Assembly (NCBI GenBank): GCA_003260075.1
Contig: QLIY01000167.1
Location: 66,530-130,529, forward strand
From: Phallusia mammillata
Taxonomy: Eukaryota > Chordata > Ascidiacea > Phlebobranchia > Ascidiidae
Reading direction: 5' to 3'
Length of the DNA: 64,000 bases
Shown: positions 12,241-24,801 of the stretch, piece by piece
How positions within the stretch are numbered: the first letter of the stretch is position 1
Layout: each line of letters begins with the position of its first letter
The notes under the pieces: generated by a model
The model's input: only the letters and a program-made list of their open reading frames with translations
Told to the model about the DNA's origin: nothing
Databases searched by the model: none
Translations under genes and position numbers: made by a program

Positions 12241-13210
12241 TTTTACATATCTTTTTACCGTGACAGAGCAACCGACCGCAATATACATACAACACCTTTT
12301 TTCAGTAGTTGGACTTTGGGCAAACTGAGGTACAGCTTTACGGCATACGGCATCACACTTTAGGCTTTAAACTGTCTTTTACCAGTGGTTCCGTTTTTTT
12401 CAACCGTTTTTTTACATGACCCCACCAATTCACGTAGTAACTGATATAGTATATAAAACTTCACACGTTGTCATATGTAAGTAGGTACGCATTTTTTAAA
12501 ATAAAAGTCTGAATTAGGCCAGGAAGTTTGTAAAATCTTGTCACAATTAAGGCCAGTTGTAAAGTTAGGCCCAAATTAGCCCCAACCCGACTTACAAATC
12601 TGTTTTGTTAGTTAGAAACCATTGGTACATGCGTAGGCACCACACAAAGAAAACAGATGTGTTTAGAAAAGTCTTACAGTAAGGCATCATGTAGTTGCCA
12701 CGAATCGGTTTGCCTAGCAATAAATGTTAAGCATACAAAAAGCTTCTACATTACAATGTCCTAAAAAGCGAAAATCAGTTTACACATAAATAAATAGACG
12801 TCGTAGTTTTTTTTCTTCCACATTTTGGCGAAATCACAATGACAGTGAACCGTTGTGAAAATTTAACTAAACATTTATGAAAAAGCGCATATTTTATGAC
12901 GGGTAAAACTTTAGCACTATTTGCCACTATATTTTTTTAAAGTTTGGAATGGGAAAGTTTTGGTAAAAATCGCACATAACTAAAATTTTAGCACTTTAAA
13001 AAATTTGCTTTGCACCTGTATTCAACTATTGGTGATCAAAAAACATTCGCAAAATGTCACCGCAATTTAAAAAGAGTTAATTTGGTGACAACTATTTTTT
13101 GCTGGAAAGTATAGCTAATTATTTTGGCTTTTATAAACATGTCCAAAGGCGCATTGTGTAAAAATTGGTCATCGCCTTACTGTCACGAAATCTTTAACGC
13201 GTGTGCTAAT

Positions 13211-13548
13211 TAGTGATGGGACGATACCAGGTCCCCCCCCCCCGTTGTACTTAGTTGTATATCACTGTCTAATTTATCTGCCATTGCCGGGTACAGACGT
13301 GCACACACATGCCGAAAAATGTAATCTCCACACGAAAGCGCATAAAAATATACGTAACTTTGCGGAACTTTTTCCCGATTTTGTGCTGTCCGAAGCAAAT
13401 ATTGGCCAGAAATTGCCCGTATTCTTATGGCCCCCCCCCCCAAACTGAGACAAAATATTTCGATACCGAGTACGAGTATCGATACCACTTAAATCGTTCG
13501 ATACCATCGATACCGAGTACCGAGTATCGGGTACTCGTCCCATCACTA
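13211..13548. mobile_element. Non-autonomous hAT-type element, interrupted by two C11 runs
   Basis: Terminal inverted repeats TAGTGATGGGACGATACC and (reverse) GGTACTCGTCCCATCACTA bound a body with many subterminal ATCGATACC / GAGTACC words. The left flank is GTGCTAAT (13203-13210). The right flank is cut after one G by C10 at 13550. A second tile at 13560-13640 repeats the left flank and runs straight through GTGCTAAC without the element, so it is the empty allele. Two C11 runs (13233-13243 and 13431-13441) sit where the related 28-kb copy has subterminal repeats. No transposase is encoded. Confidence 0.85.
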
Positions 13549-13820
13549 GCCCCCCCCCCTTTATAAACATGTCCAAAGGCGCATTGTGTAAAAATTGGTC
13601 ATCGCCTAACTGTCACGAAATCTTTAACGCGTGTGCTAACTGCTAATAAATATCGTTTCTTTGTAAGTTACTAAAGGCATTAAGACTAGGTGCTACTACC
13701 ACGGTGGTAAGTTAAAAATGTAGGATAACTAAACACAATGTTTTAGATGGGGGTTCTCGGTTGGGCCACATCTTAACCTTTAACCTTACAAATAGAGCGT
13801 CATTTCTAACAGTTGAAGTG

Positions 13821-16800
13821 TTATACGCGTTCGGTTTCGTGAAGTAGTTGTACATCAAGTTCATCGCCATTCGAATGTGGTGCTGGGTTTTTCTTTTCAC
13901 TTTGCACTGGTTTATTTCCTTCAGCTTCGGCGCTGTGACGAAGTCCATAAAAAACGTATATCAAACCGCCTACAAACAATCAATAAAACACGAAATATAA
14001 CATGTTTTAACTCAATAGACATAAGAATCAATATAGTCTTCACCACAAAGCGACGAGTTGGGGGATTCTTGTTTGTAGTTTAAAATGCAAGTAGAGCATT
14101 GTTTTTTTTGGCAAATAAAAATGTACTTGAAGGTATTTTTTTAATGTTTTGAAAAATGAAACTCGTCCCGTCCGATTTTAAATTTATATTTACTTACAAC
14201 GGTTTACAAAGTTTGCGGCCTGTTTGTTTTGCATAATAGTTTTGTGCAGTAGTTGTAGGGAACAGTATATGTGTGCAAACAAATGTTAATAATACAATAA
14301 AAATTGCCTGCATAAAAACACGGCCAAAATGCTGGAAAAAAATTCTTAAATAAAAGGTCCCAATAAAACATCCCTAATTAATTGTGAAAAACATTTTTAA
14401 TTTAATTACCTGCCACCAGCCATATGAGAAGTTTGTACCAGGTGGATGGAGGTAAAGAAACCATCAAATAAATATTCACCACCATGTTGAGGATTGGAAC
14501 AAACGGAACGAGAGGTACCTTTAACAAAAAAAATTCATCGTTAAAATAAATCAAACTTATACAAAATACTTGTCAGTTATGATGTATTCAATTTAAGCTA
14601 TTAGTGAATTAAACCACTAAAATAATATTACGTTCAACCCGATATTGTCATGTTAGTAAACGGGTACACGATGCATACTAAAACCTAAATTGTTGGTTCT
14701 AGAACCCGTTAGGCTCCGTTAAGGTTACAAACGCATACCGCAAAACCGAACAAATTTATGTGATTGCCCATTTTCTGTATAACAGTACAATACAAAAAAA
14801 ATCAACATTTTCCAACGGTAGCACTCTTAAAGCAATAACAATAAAAAACTAAAATTTATTAAAACTTATAAGTTGAAAAATATTGAGCTTTTATTTCTTT
14901 TGTGAAACCGGTTTAAACCAGCTATGTGGTGTGACATTAATCTATCCACGTCTGCAAAGTCTAACCAGCAAGTTTGCTTACGACAAACAACGCGTCAAGA
15001 TTTCAAGAGGTTTTTGTGTGCCTTCGAGTGTTTCGCAAGACACAAGGAAATTACATGACTAGTATTCATGCAAGCAGCAAACGTTGACTAACGCATGAAT
15101 CTTAAATTAAACTTGTTGAACTCGGGAGGCTTGGGGCATAAAAAAAATAATTCACAGCGGGTACCCGAAATATTCGCATAATACAGCCGAAAAGTTAACT
15201 TTACCACGGTGAAATTACAATACAAATATAGCAAAGTGTATAAGTTCGGACCAACTTAAACCCGATTTACACCAACGTTATGTAGGCCCTAAACCCAAAA
15301 TATATTTTAATACCTTCCAATTTGGACCAAAAATTGATTTTATAAAGGTAAAAATACGACAGGTGTAATGCTAGGCACAAATCAAACCTGTTTTAAACCG
15401 ACGCAGGCCCGAACCCCAAAATATATTTTAATACCTTCCAATTTGGCCCAAAAATTGATTTTATAAAGGTAAAAATACGACAAGTGTAATGTTAGGCACA
15501 AATCAAACCTGATTTAAACCAACGCAGGCCCGAACCCCAAAATATGTTTTAATGCAGTCTGATTTAAGTCTGAAAGTTAACTGTAACATGGCGAAAATAC
15601 GACCGAATAAAGCCTAAACGTTGTCTTTACATAGGTAATACTTAGACACAAATGTGACAAAGTGTGAAGCCAGGACAAGTCAGTATCATCAAATTAAGCC
15701 CAAACCCGAATTCGAATTGCTATGATTAAAAGTCAAACACAAAGACTTACCTTAAAAGCAAGTGGCTTAGCGCTTTGCGGTTGGAACACTATCACCATCG
15801 TGCTTAGAATCACAATAACCGCAAAGATTAGAACAAACGCGATTGCTCCTGCATTCCATTCGCTTGCCGATGCCACAATCGCTACCACGCTCATACAGAT
15901 CTGCGCAAGCACTGTAGAAAAACATATACTGGTTAATTCCAATATTCTAATAGCCGGGTTGACTTAGAGAGTTTAATTGAGTTTTCATTTAATACTTCTT
16001 AACCCCCAAGGTCACTCAGCGTTGTGAGCGGGCATAAAAATTGGGACGAAAAAATTGGGAACCATCAACCACGAAAAAATGCGGCAAAAAAGATGCCACG
16101 TGTAAGGTCAGGCACCAATCAAGACCGTTTTATAGAAATTCGAGCCCGGACCAGGAAACCCAGGCCGATATGGTACTCAGGGGTCGGCATTCAGTTTGGT
16201 TTGGTCGTTAATTGCTGTTAACAATTGCTTAACGATTAAGCCTATCGACAACTGATTAATGTCATTTGCATGTTACGAATTATTGCAGCAAGTAGTTATA
16301 CGTTTTATAAATCTGTTATTGTGCCATTACAATACTTCAGCTTTTAAAAAACTGGGGTCTTTAAAGGTTCCCCCTTTTACGCTTACTATTCGGGTCGCCG
16401 TGAGATAAGGTTTATTTTAGACCCGCTTACAACTATTATTTAACCAACGCACACAAGCACATTACCTGATACAGCTAACGTGTAGTTGACAATGGCGTTG
16501 GTCATTGGAGTTGGATGCGAAGATTTCGGTCGAATCAGCATCTCAAATTCGAAAGACTCGCTCCGTTTCATGGTTTCGGCAGCGTGGATTGCTTGTTTGT
16601 CGTCTAAATCGTCATCAGACAGCTTTGGGGTGACGTCAGCTTCAGGATCAGGCTGGTACCTGTCGTCATAGCAACGCATGTAATTGTCATAGCAACACTT
16701 GTGGGAAACGTTTGCATTTAAAGCGAGACATGTTATGTAAATATGCCAACAAAACGCATGAAATTGTCGTTGTAACACACAACGCTACTCATGCCCCATG

Positions 16801-19800
16801 CCTTAATTTATTACTTGAAGTGGGGCAAGGGTTTTACACTAAAATTGCATTCCGTTACATAAGAGACTCTCTAGTATCTTTTTTCTTGTTTACCTTTTGG
16901 CAAATTTTGATCATAAAATTTACAAGGTGATTTCACATACTAATCCAACATATATAAAGGCTTGCTTACTTAAATTTACCTAAAGAATGTTAACTTTACC
17001 CCAGGTTAAGAACGTTGGCGCTTACAGTTTCGTATTTATTATGCCAAAACAATTTCAATACGGGCTTGCCGCTGTACTAAGATAAGTTGTCTACAGGCTT
17101 AACCTCAGATGGCCAAACGCGATAATCAGGTAAAATGCCCTCAGCACAAGTTGACGGAGTCGTTTAAGATAATATCTCAGCAATTTTCTCGAGCTTTAGA
17201 TGGTTAGATCAAGTACGTGATTTTCCTTCAAGAAACTCTATTGTTTGCGCCGCATAACTGGAATTTGCAAACAGGTTCGGTTATTCTACCAATCACAACT
17301 CTGACTGTGTATTACGTGGCTTTGTATTGCACCACAGAAAAACTATTTCAGATTTACTGGATGTTAATCTTTTACAAGGCCATTGTAAAGCTATTAATAA
17401 TACCAACATCGTTCTTTTAATCCTCAATGTGTTAAATAATAGACAAAAGCGTATTCAAAGTTGCATAAAAAGCGTTGGTACATAGTGCAAGCCGGAACTA
17501 CAATAACTAACTTAAGGTAAAAATCAGACCAAAGGTCATTTAGAGAAACGACTTTTGTGGGCGATTTGACATAAAAAGCTTCGTTGACGAGTCAGAAGGG
17601 TCCAATTTAATTGCCAAATCGATGCTTATCCAATTATAATCGACAGTTTTTATTGAATTATCGTTCATTATAGCACACAGGGCATGTATGGTACTGTGTG
17701 GGAATTGTACATCAAATACCCGAGATAATTCGGTGATCTTTTGTTACCCACCTCAAAAGCAGAACAGATGCCGCTACTAGTGTGTACGCTGCTAGAGTTC
17801 CAATTGACATTAAGTCTACCAGCTCTTTTAGATCGAAAAATATTGCCATGATGCCTGTAAGAATAGAAAATGGTTTAGGGTGGGGGCAAAAAAAATAGAT
17901 TTCGCATCGTTTGTCCGGATTAACCAAATCCGGTTTAACCGAGTTTTACTTTTTTAGATATTTTTCGATAATTTGAGCTTGCTTTTATGGTAATCGTTTC
18001 AAACCGCGCGTTTAATTACGGCAAATGTGACGTCATGAACCAGTTTATTGACGCAACAAATACAAAAAAGAGAATTTACCTGCAAAAGTTCCGGACACAA
18101 ATGTAGCGACAAGTGGAGTCTTTGTTTTCTCGTGAACTTTGGCAAGAAACTCGAAAAGCAATCCGTCGATCGCCATAGCGTATATAATACGAGGCATTGG
18201 AAACATTGCGCCCAGCAAACTGCATAGAATACACAACATAAGGTTAAACATGCAGCAAAACTAAAGATTCTTTCTCTGATGGATTGATGGGACATTTCAA
18301 AAGGAAACCGTGGGGCATAATAGCTGACAAGTCCATTTCCTTTTTGACAAAAGTTTCAGATTACAGGATAGTCGAAATGGTTTTTGAAAACCCAAATGAC
18401 ATTTTGTTATACACAGACAGGCATTTATGTAATCCCAACTACAACCCAATTCTTTATAGCCGTCTAATTTTCTTTTCAAATAGCTGACCTTAATTTAACT
18501 GTAGTGTAAATTTTGCGATAACATATTGACAAGCTAAGGTGAACATAAACACGTACTGGGATCAGTCCTGAAGCGTTTACGCAGATCTGAGATCATGGCA
18601 TACTCATTCATAAATCGTAGTACGCCAGGCCCATTAAACGCGTTAACATATTGACAAATACGGTACGTGCGCAAAGTTGCGTACGAATGTTTAGACATTG
18701 ATTGATATCTCAGGACATGCCAGCCCAGATGGAATTAGACATTGGATCTGACCTAGGAAATTTATAGTGTTTTGTGTTTGACTTTGAAACTTACTTTTCG
18801 ATAACAACAGTGTCGTTACAGCATAGCCCGATTAAGTGGAGATAAAAACCACTACATTCGTGCCTACTTTGTATATAATAGTAAACTCGGCTCAAATCAG
18901 TCTTAGCCACCACAGTAAAGTTTAAAATGAATTTTTTGAAATAACTTTTTTTGTAATTGTAAACCGACAAATATGTAGTTAGTTGCTGTGGCGCAAGCAC
19001 AAAACGCCAAGTTCCACTGATTTTTATGGGCTTTGACTCGCTGATTTAAAATCCATGTTGCCGCCCCAGTGGATTTGAAAAGCTAAACATGTCAATTAGA
19101 CTTTGCTTGTGCGGTATGTACTCAAGGTATTTCTTACAAGTGCTTGACGGCAACTGAAACAAAAAAGGGTTCGTAGCTTTCCCTGATCAAGAAAGGTTCA
19201 CTACATATAATTTTGTTTACAAATCTAAATAATAAATTTCATAACTCTTGCATTAATATTACATTCGTTATGTGCGTATATCATTTGGTAGCGCAAGGTA
19301 TACCTCATTACAGTACATTAATAGTTTATAACAGTACGCCATGCCTACCAAAGCGTTAGAACACTCGGACTTGAAATAAACATTTTTCACAGAATACAGC
19401 CTGTTTTGTTGCCGCTTTCATCACAAAATCAAGTTTAACCAGTTTATTTTAGTGTGGGCACACATATTAAGCGTTGCGAATACCTTGCATAGTTTAAGTA
19501 TGACGCAATGGATAACATTAAATAACCTCAATAGATGCCCTGCGGGTAAATTGAAGTTCATTAGCAATTGCCTCCAAAAATACATTACTGACTGATGAAA
19601 CAAACACCCCCCCCCCTTTAAGTATGACGCAATGGATAACATTAAATAACCTCAATAGATGCCCCGCGGGTAAATTGAAGTTCATTAGCAATTGTCTCCA
19701 AAAATTACTGACATTACTGACTGATGAAACAAGCATTTGTTTGAGTTTAAGCACATCGCCGTGGGTTCAAATCCCACTACAGACTAGATTATTGCACACT

Positions 19801-22800
19801 ACTATATATAAGCTCAAAAAGGCTGTCAGGATAATGTAATATATATAGTTATGTTTCAATCTGGATAAAAACAATACGTCTCTCGTAGATTTGGCGCCTA
19901 ATAACAATGTTTTCACTTAAGGCATATATTTAGTTAGTGCCTAAAGGGTACTATAAAACTATATTTATTTGCACATTATATGCGCCAAGATTGAACGCAC
20001 ATGATATTATTGCATTTATTTTAAGACCGCATGTATAGTAATATATCTATTAAAAAAACAGTCGTTTAATTCCTACATAAACAGTCGTATACAAATGATT
20101 AGGTCGTTTTGCTGTCGTAAAACACATTATCAAACACAATGCGTACCTGGTAGAAAGGGCACAGATAGCACCGACGGAGACAGGGTAACGAGCCCAGTCC
20201 AAGCCAACGTAGTCGAATGCGTAGGGAAGGGGGGCGTCCGAATCAAGTAGAAAATAAGGCTGCATCAATGTAAGGGTTGATGATATTCCAAGATAAGCCA
20301 CACAACATACAGCGAGAGAAAATACAATCCCGAGAGGAATTGCCTTTTGTGGGTTAATCGCTTCCTCACCTGGTGGGAAAATACGAGTTACAACGACAGA
20401 AGGGATTGTGGGTAACGTTCTCTTTGTGACAAAACAATACAGTGGCTGCTTCTAAGTAGTACACGGGGGCTCGAACCCGAAGGTACAGGCCCAAAACCCA
20501 ACCAAAAGTCATAAAGTTGGTGAAATTTTGGACAAAAATGACGCCGAGAATATATCGAGCCTGTTTCATTTAAACTCTAAACACGGCCGGACTGCTTCAC
20601 AGCTTTACCCAATTTTACGTCTACTTATATTAATTCGACAAGCCCCCCCCCCCATGACGCCGAGAATATATCGAGCCTGTTTCATTTAAACTCTAAACAC
20701 GACCGGACTGCTTCACAGCATTACCCAATTTTATTTTCTACTTTTATTAATTCGACAAGTGAAACATATTTTTTAACTGAAACGATTACCTATAAACCAG
20801 AAAAAGAGACTTTTCCGTATATCGTTGAGACAGATATATATATATATATATGTGTGTGTGTATTTGTTTTTAAATTCGGCCTCTATCTTTTTCTGTAAAA
20901 AAAAACTACACATAGATCGGGAAACTCAATTAAAGCAAGTGCAAAATCAATGTTCAGTTTTTTTTCGTACATACACACCTGTTGTAGCAATGCAGTCAAA
21001 ACCCACAAAAGCATAAAAGCAAGTGGCCGTCCCCGAAATAAGACCTCCAAATCCGTAAGGGAAAAAGCCGCCAGTGCCGTAACTGACAGTGGAAGCGTCG
21101 AAAGAACAATTGCCCATCAACCCCGCGACCGCAGCGGTGCTGAGGTTGGATCCCGTTGCATTGCAAGTCTGCTCCCTGCAACAGGACATTGTTCAGTGGT
21201 TAAGAGTGGAGCCGTTTTAAGTTTTCAAGGAATATGTTGATCAGTGAGAGAGTCATACGTGAATACTTTTTGGACATCCGCTTGGGTATGCGGTATTTAG
21301 CCAGAAATGTAAAAATCCTTAAAACGCCAGTTTGAAACTTATAGCAAAAATGTATCATATGCATTTTAGCTGTGTTAATTAAATTATTACGGAAATAGTT
21401 TTGTCAAAACGACTTCTATTTAAGCTACTTAAATGCACATTTTGTCTTCAGTTACATTCATATTCAAAGCGTTTCTAATTAGCAAGCGCGTCTAAGATCG
21501 AAAAACAATTCCAAAAAATGGGTTTTCTAAAACGCAAATTAGTCTGTGAAACTATGGTGTGACAATTTTGTGAAATTTTCATTTGTATAAATGTTAGTGT
21601 AATGTAGTGCATCCCATAGTTCGAACGGTCTTCCAAGTCAGATTCGTGTGTTAAAATAAACAGTTCGCTGTATAAACATCTTAACGACCTGAATTAAAAA
21701 GCTCACAACACATNCGGGTTCGGGCCGGGCTTCGGGCTTATACTTTCGGGTTCGGGCCGGGTTCGGGCTCAGATTTTGGGCCCGCTTGCAACTCTGTAAT
21801 GTAGTGCATCCCATAGTTCGAACGGTCTTCCAAGCCAGATTCGTGAGTTAAAATATACAGTTCGTTGTATAAACATCTTAACAACCTGAATTAAAAAGCT
21901 CACAACACATTGTACATGGAGATTTTTTTAGTGTTAACATACCGAAGATAATCAATAATTTCTTCTTCTTCCCACGCCCAGTTGTGCAAGTCACCCCCCC
22001 CCCTCAGATTCGTGTGTTAAAATAAACAGTTCGCTGTATAAACATCTTAACGACCTGAATTAAAAAGCTCACAACACATTGTACATGGAGTTTTTTTTAG
22101 TGTTAACATACCGAAGATAATCAATAATTTCTTCTTCTCCCCACGCCCAGTTGTGCAGGTCCGCCTGAGTTAGACCAGCAATGCAGACGAAGAGAATAAC
22201 TCCGATATTAAGGACAGTGAAGACTTTGTTCACTGTAGCGAATTCCTTAACGCCGAATGCGATGAGAGCTGCAGAGGTAAGTAGACAAACACCGATAAGT
22301 GGAAGCGCTCACACAACAAACATTTACACTACACACTTAGGCTACAGGACAAAGCCTTGCTACTAGCCATGTGCTGTAAAATTGATAGAAACAGTTTTTA
22401 ACATTTTTAACATGCTTTTGTTAAGTAAGCTATTGCTGCCAGACATAATATCAAGTTTGTAGAGCTCTTCTGGCAAATGTAATTTTATTCCGACGTTGCG
22501 ACGTCCTATACAGGTCGTCTTCATCAGGGTAAATAACACAGTATTATATACCTTGATATAAAATTACATTTGCCAGTAGAGCTCTACAAACTTCATGCTT
22601 TTGTTACACCGATAACCGTGAGTAAGTATGTATTTTGTGTTTAAAAAAATAGGGTGGAATTCTATTGTGTAAAAAATATTGTAAGGAAAATTGAAAAGCA
22701 TTTTAACACTAAGCATCTATACTGCCATAGCCTAAAAACAAAACAAAATAAAACACTGAACCATCAAATAGTCGAACAACTGTGTTTTTGTGTCGAACTA

Positions 22801-24801
22801 TTGGGCCTTTACAACATAATGGTGCTAAGTTCTCGTTTTCAACACCGAAGTTTGCCCCCGAATCAGAGTTTGTTTGGTGCATATGCCATAGCGAGGCAAG
22901 TGTGAAAAACGGACGCGCATCCAATTACAGCTGGCGTAGAGGAAAGAGGCGGTGCTAATCACGTGATTTCCTGATCGTCCAATCAGAAAAATCTCAGCTG
23001 TGCCTCAAAAGCAGGAGAGGTCGCGTTTTAGACTGAACAGGAAATTTAAGAAGCTCCAGGGTGGGTGTGTTTCATGAAAATGTTTACCCGGTTTATACAA
23101 GGCTTTCTAGGGTCAACAGATGTCTTTGACGTCATTTATCAGGTGTTTTTTGACATCCTATATGTTGTAGAATTTATTTTTGTGGTAAGCACATACAAAA
23201 TACTTTACGACCCATTGTTAGGAGTAAAGGAAGTATACAAATGAAAACCACTTAATGTAGCAATGTTTCTTACCGGTTAAGATCATTATGATTACAAATG
23301 AGAATAAATCCGGGTATGGTGCTAGCCCTGGCACCTCCATCGTACAGCAAGCAATCATATAGGTCTCGATTTTCTTGTTGATTAACGCATCGAGGTTTGC
23401 AGTCCAAGCCCTGGCTACGCTAGCTGCACCTAAAAACGATTATTACATATTATTACCTTTGTGCAATTCACTGAAATCACTTTTATGATGTAGTTCAATT
23501 TAGTGCAAAATATGTATCTTTTAGTGTTTTAATGTACTTGGACATTAACCTAACGCGTTTTATATGCCTTGAAACATGTTTTACCGTTTTGGAAGACAAA
23601 TTTGTTTTAGAAATCCCCCACGTCTACAGGTAAACAAAATCCCTTTTTCACTGGAAAGTACCATAGTTCATTGTGTGTTAAATCAACATAAATATTGAGT
23701 TCTTTGAAATGAGAACACCTACGTATTGACATGATTTTATGTCAAATCTTGGAAAAATACATTACCTCATATGAAGTTACACCACAGAAAATTGACAAAA
23801 CAGCCGTAACGTTTAACAATTATTGACCAAGCGACTGCAGTAAATTGAAAACGCATACTGATTTAGGGCTTCAGTAAACAATGTGGGGGCATAGTACACT
23901 GTATAAAAAGTTGCGACATCTTCTTACGAAACTTTCATGCGCAATAGCAACTAAAGTTTACGAAATTGCTTACCAATCACATAGGATAAAATTAAATTCC
24001 ATCCTATGACGAAAGCACAAAGTTCCCCCACTGTGACGTAGCTGTATACGTAACCCGACCCGGCTTTTGGGACTCTTGCGCCGAATTCGGCATAGCAGAG
24101 GCCTGAAAAGTTGGAAATAGTTAATAAAATATGGTATTTCCATGCTACCAAGAGCACGTAGCACATACCGGACAATACAGACGTTAACGCAGCAATCAGA
24201 AAGGCGATGACAACACTTGGTCCACTCGTTTCTTTCGCGACGGCACCGGTAAGTACGTACACTCCAGCACCTAAAAACAAAAATCGATAAAAACTTCGAT
24301 TCAACAGTCATTTTCAGACATGTATTCAATGTTGGTAATTCCCATGTAAAGCTCTACAACCCCAAAAACGTTTTCATACATTCGAATTTAGGCTAAACCC
24401 ACTTTTAAGGTTCCCAATTGGCTAATGTGTTATTTTAATACTCGATAAAAAGTGTTTTTTTTGCAGCCAACGACAACTGTACCAGTATCATAAAATAACC
24501 TAGAATGATATAAAAATTATTCAAAAAAACACATATTATTATTGTAAATCAGTAAAGTAAACTCTGAACAAATTTTAGGTTGACATTTTTCGCACTTAAG
24601 TGAACAAAACTCGTTTACAAACCAACATTAAAGCGTGTACAGTGATGCGTAAACATGGCCGCTCAAGCGTAACTTGCCTAAGGTCGCTCCAACACCCAGG
24701 GCAGTCAAGTCAAATACAGTAAGCACCCTCGCAAGTTGTGACTCTCCTACAGTGTTATCGTCCACACGTTTTCGTCGAGTAAATGCGTCAAGAATGCCCA
24801 T
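13821..24801 (-). CDS. Cationic amino-acid transporter, CAT/SLC7A1-4 type (13 exons, complete)
   Basis: A plasma-membrane transporter for arginine, lysine and ornithine by family, with 14 predicted membrane helices. Exons 5'-3': 24801-24678, 24270-24169, 24102-23974, 23429-23274, 22268-22112, 21175-20979, 20369-20147, 18219-18080, 17854-17752, 16659-16466, 15911-15751, 14518-14410, 13969-13821. The total is 1944 nt, 647 residues, close to vertebrate CATs (about 620-660). Landmarks in order: [40 protein letters not shown], the VGEL acidic residue found essential in mouse CAT-1, [51 protein letters not shown] segment, LLLRYQP, an acidic cytoplasmic linker, [21 protein letters not shown] and YGLRHS. 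The start ATG 24801 sits where family members start. Which paralogue (SLC7A1, 2, 3 or 4) cannot be assigned. Introns carry repeats and a partly duplicated exon 5. Confidence 0.96.
15301..15543. repeat. Tandem repeat, two copies of a 121-bp unit
   Basis: TATATTTTAATACCTTCCAA recurs at 15301 and 15422 and a decayed third start (TATGTTTTAATGC) at 15543, an exact 121-bp period. Units differ at a few positions. There is no C run at the junction, unlike the allelic tiles, so this looks like a real tandem duplication inside a CAT intron (14519-15750). Confidence 0.85.
19494..19735. repeat. Allelic tile pair around C10 at 19607-19616
   Basis: The stretch beginning TTAAGTATGACGCAATGGAT occurs before and after the C10 run with minor indels. 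It lies in a CAT intron (18220-20146). Just beyond it, GTGGGTTCAAATCCCAC near 19763-19779 resembles a tRNA T arm (B box) but has no matching tRNA body. Confidence 0.8.
20538..20760. repeat. Allelic tile pair around C11 at 20643-20653
   Basis: ATGACGCCGAGAATATATCG starts both copies, which match apart from substitutions such as CACGGCCGG versus CACGACCGG. It lies in the CAT intron between exons 6 and 7. A short (TA)n(TG)n microsatellite follows at about 20832-20862. Confidence 0.8.
21605..22150. repeat. Three allelic tiles joined by one N and a C10 run; holds a partial copy of CAT exon 5
   Basis: The sequence around CAGATTCGTGTGTTAAAATA occurs three times (21605-21713, 21793-21993, 22004-22150). 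The single N of the window is at 21714, followed by GC-rich CGGGTTCGGGCC repeats to about 21790. C10 is at 21994-22003. Copies 1 and 3 share variants that copy 2 lacks, as expected for two haplotypes. Positions 21943-21993 duplicate the 3' part of CAT exon 5 (true exon 22112-22268) with its donor. Confidence 0.8.
22453..22592. mobile_element. Fold-back MITE, 140 bp
   Basis: Left end AAGTTTGTAGAGCTCTTCTG and right end CAGTAGAGCTCTACAAACTT are near-perfect inverted repeats that continue inward through GGCAAATGTAATTTTAT. The core contains GACGTCCTATACAGGTCGTC and CATCAGGGTAAATA. Related copies lie at 57271-57620 and 58422-58540. It is in a CAT intron; no coding capacity. Confidence 0.8.
24169..24678 (-). 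other. GC-AG intron between exons 1 and 2 of the CAT transporter
   Basis: Exon 1 ends ACC TTA G at 24678 and the intron begins GCAAGT (24677 downward) instead of GTAAGT. The acceptor is TTTTTAG before exon 2 at 24270. The reading frame [16 protein letters not shown] is only restored with this GC donor. The strong GCAAGT context is typical of functional GC-AG introns. Boundaries given include the two flanking exon edges. Confidence 0.85.

Larger units (their letters stand above)
7779..13820. other. Convergent intergenic region between HMG-CoA synthase and CAT transporter stops
   Basis: No exon with family resemblance or coherent splicing was found on either strand. Contents: tile pairs (7969-8091 and 8103-8222; 9130-9249 and 9260-9384; 11460-11853 and 11864-12240; 13130-13210 and 13560-13640), a minisatellite at 10321-10505 and an interrupted hAT-type element at 13211-13548. 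The 3' UTRs of both flanking genes must lie here, but I could not place their ends with confidence. Confidence 0.7.

Noticed and set aside
19763..19779. A tRNA gene suggested by the T-arm sequence GTGGGTTCAAATCCCAC
   Set aside because: No D arm, anticodon arm or acceptor stem can be built around it.
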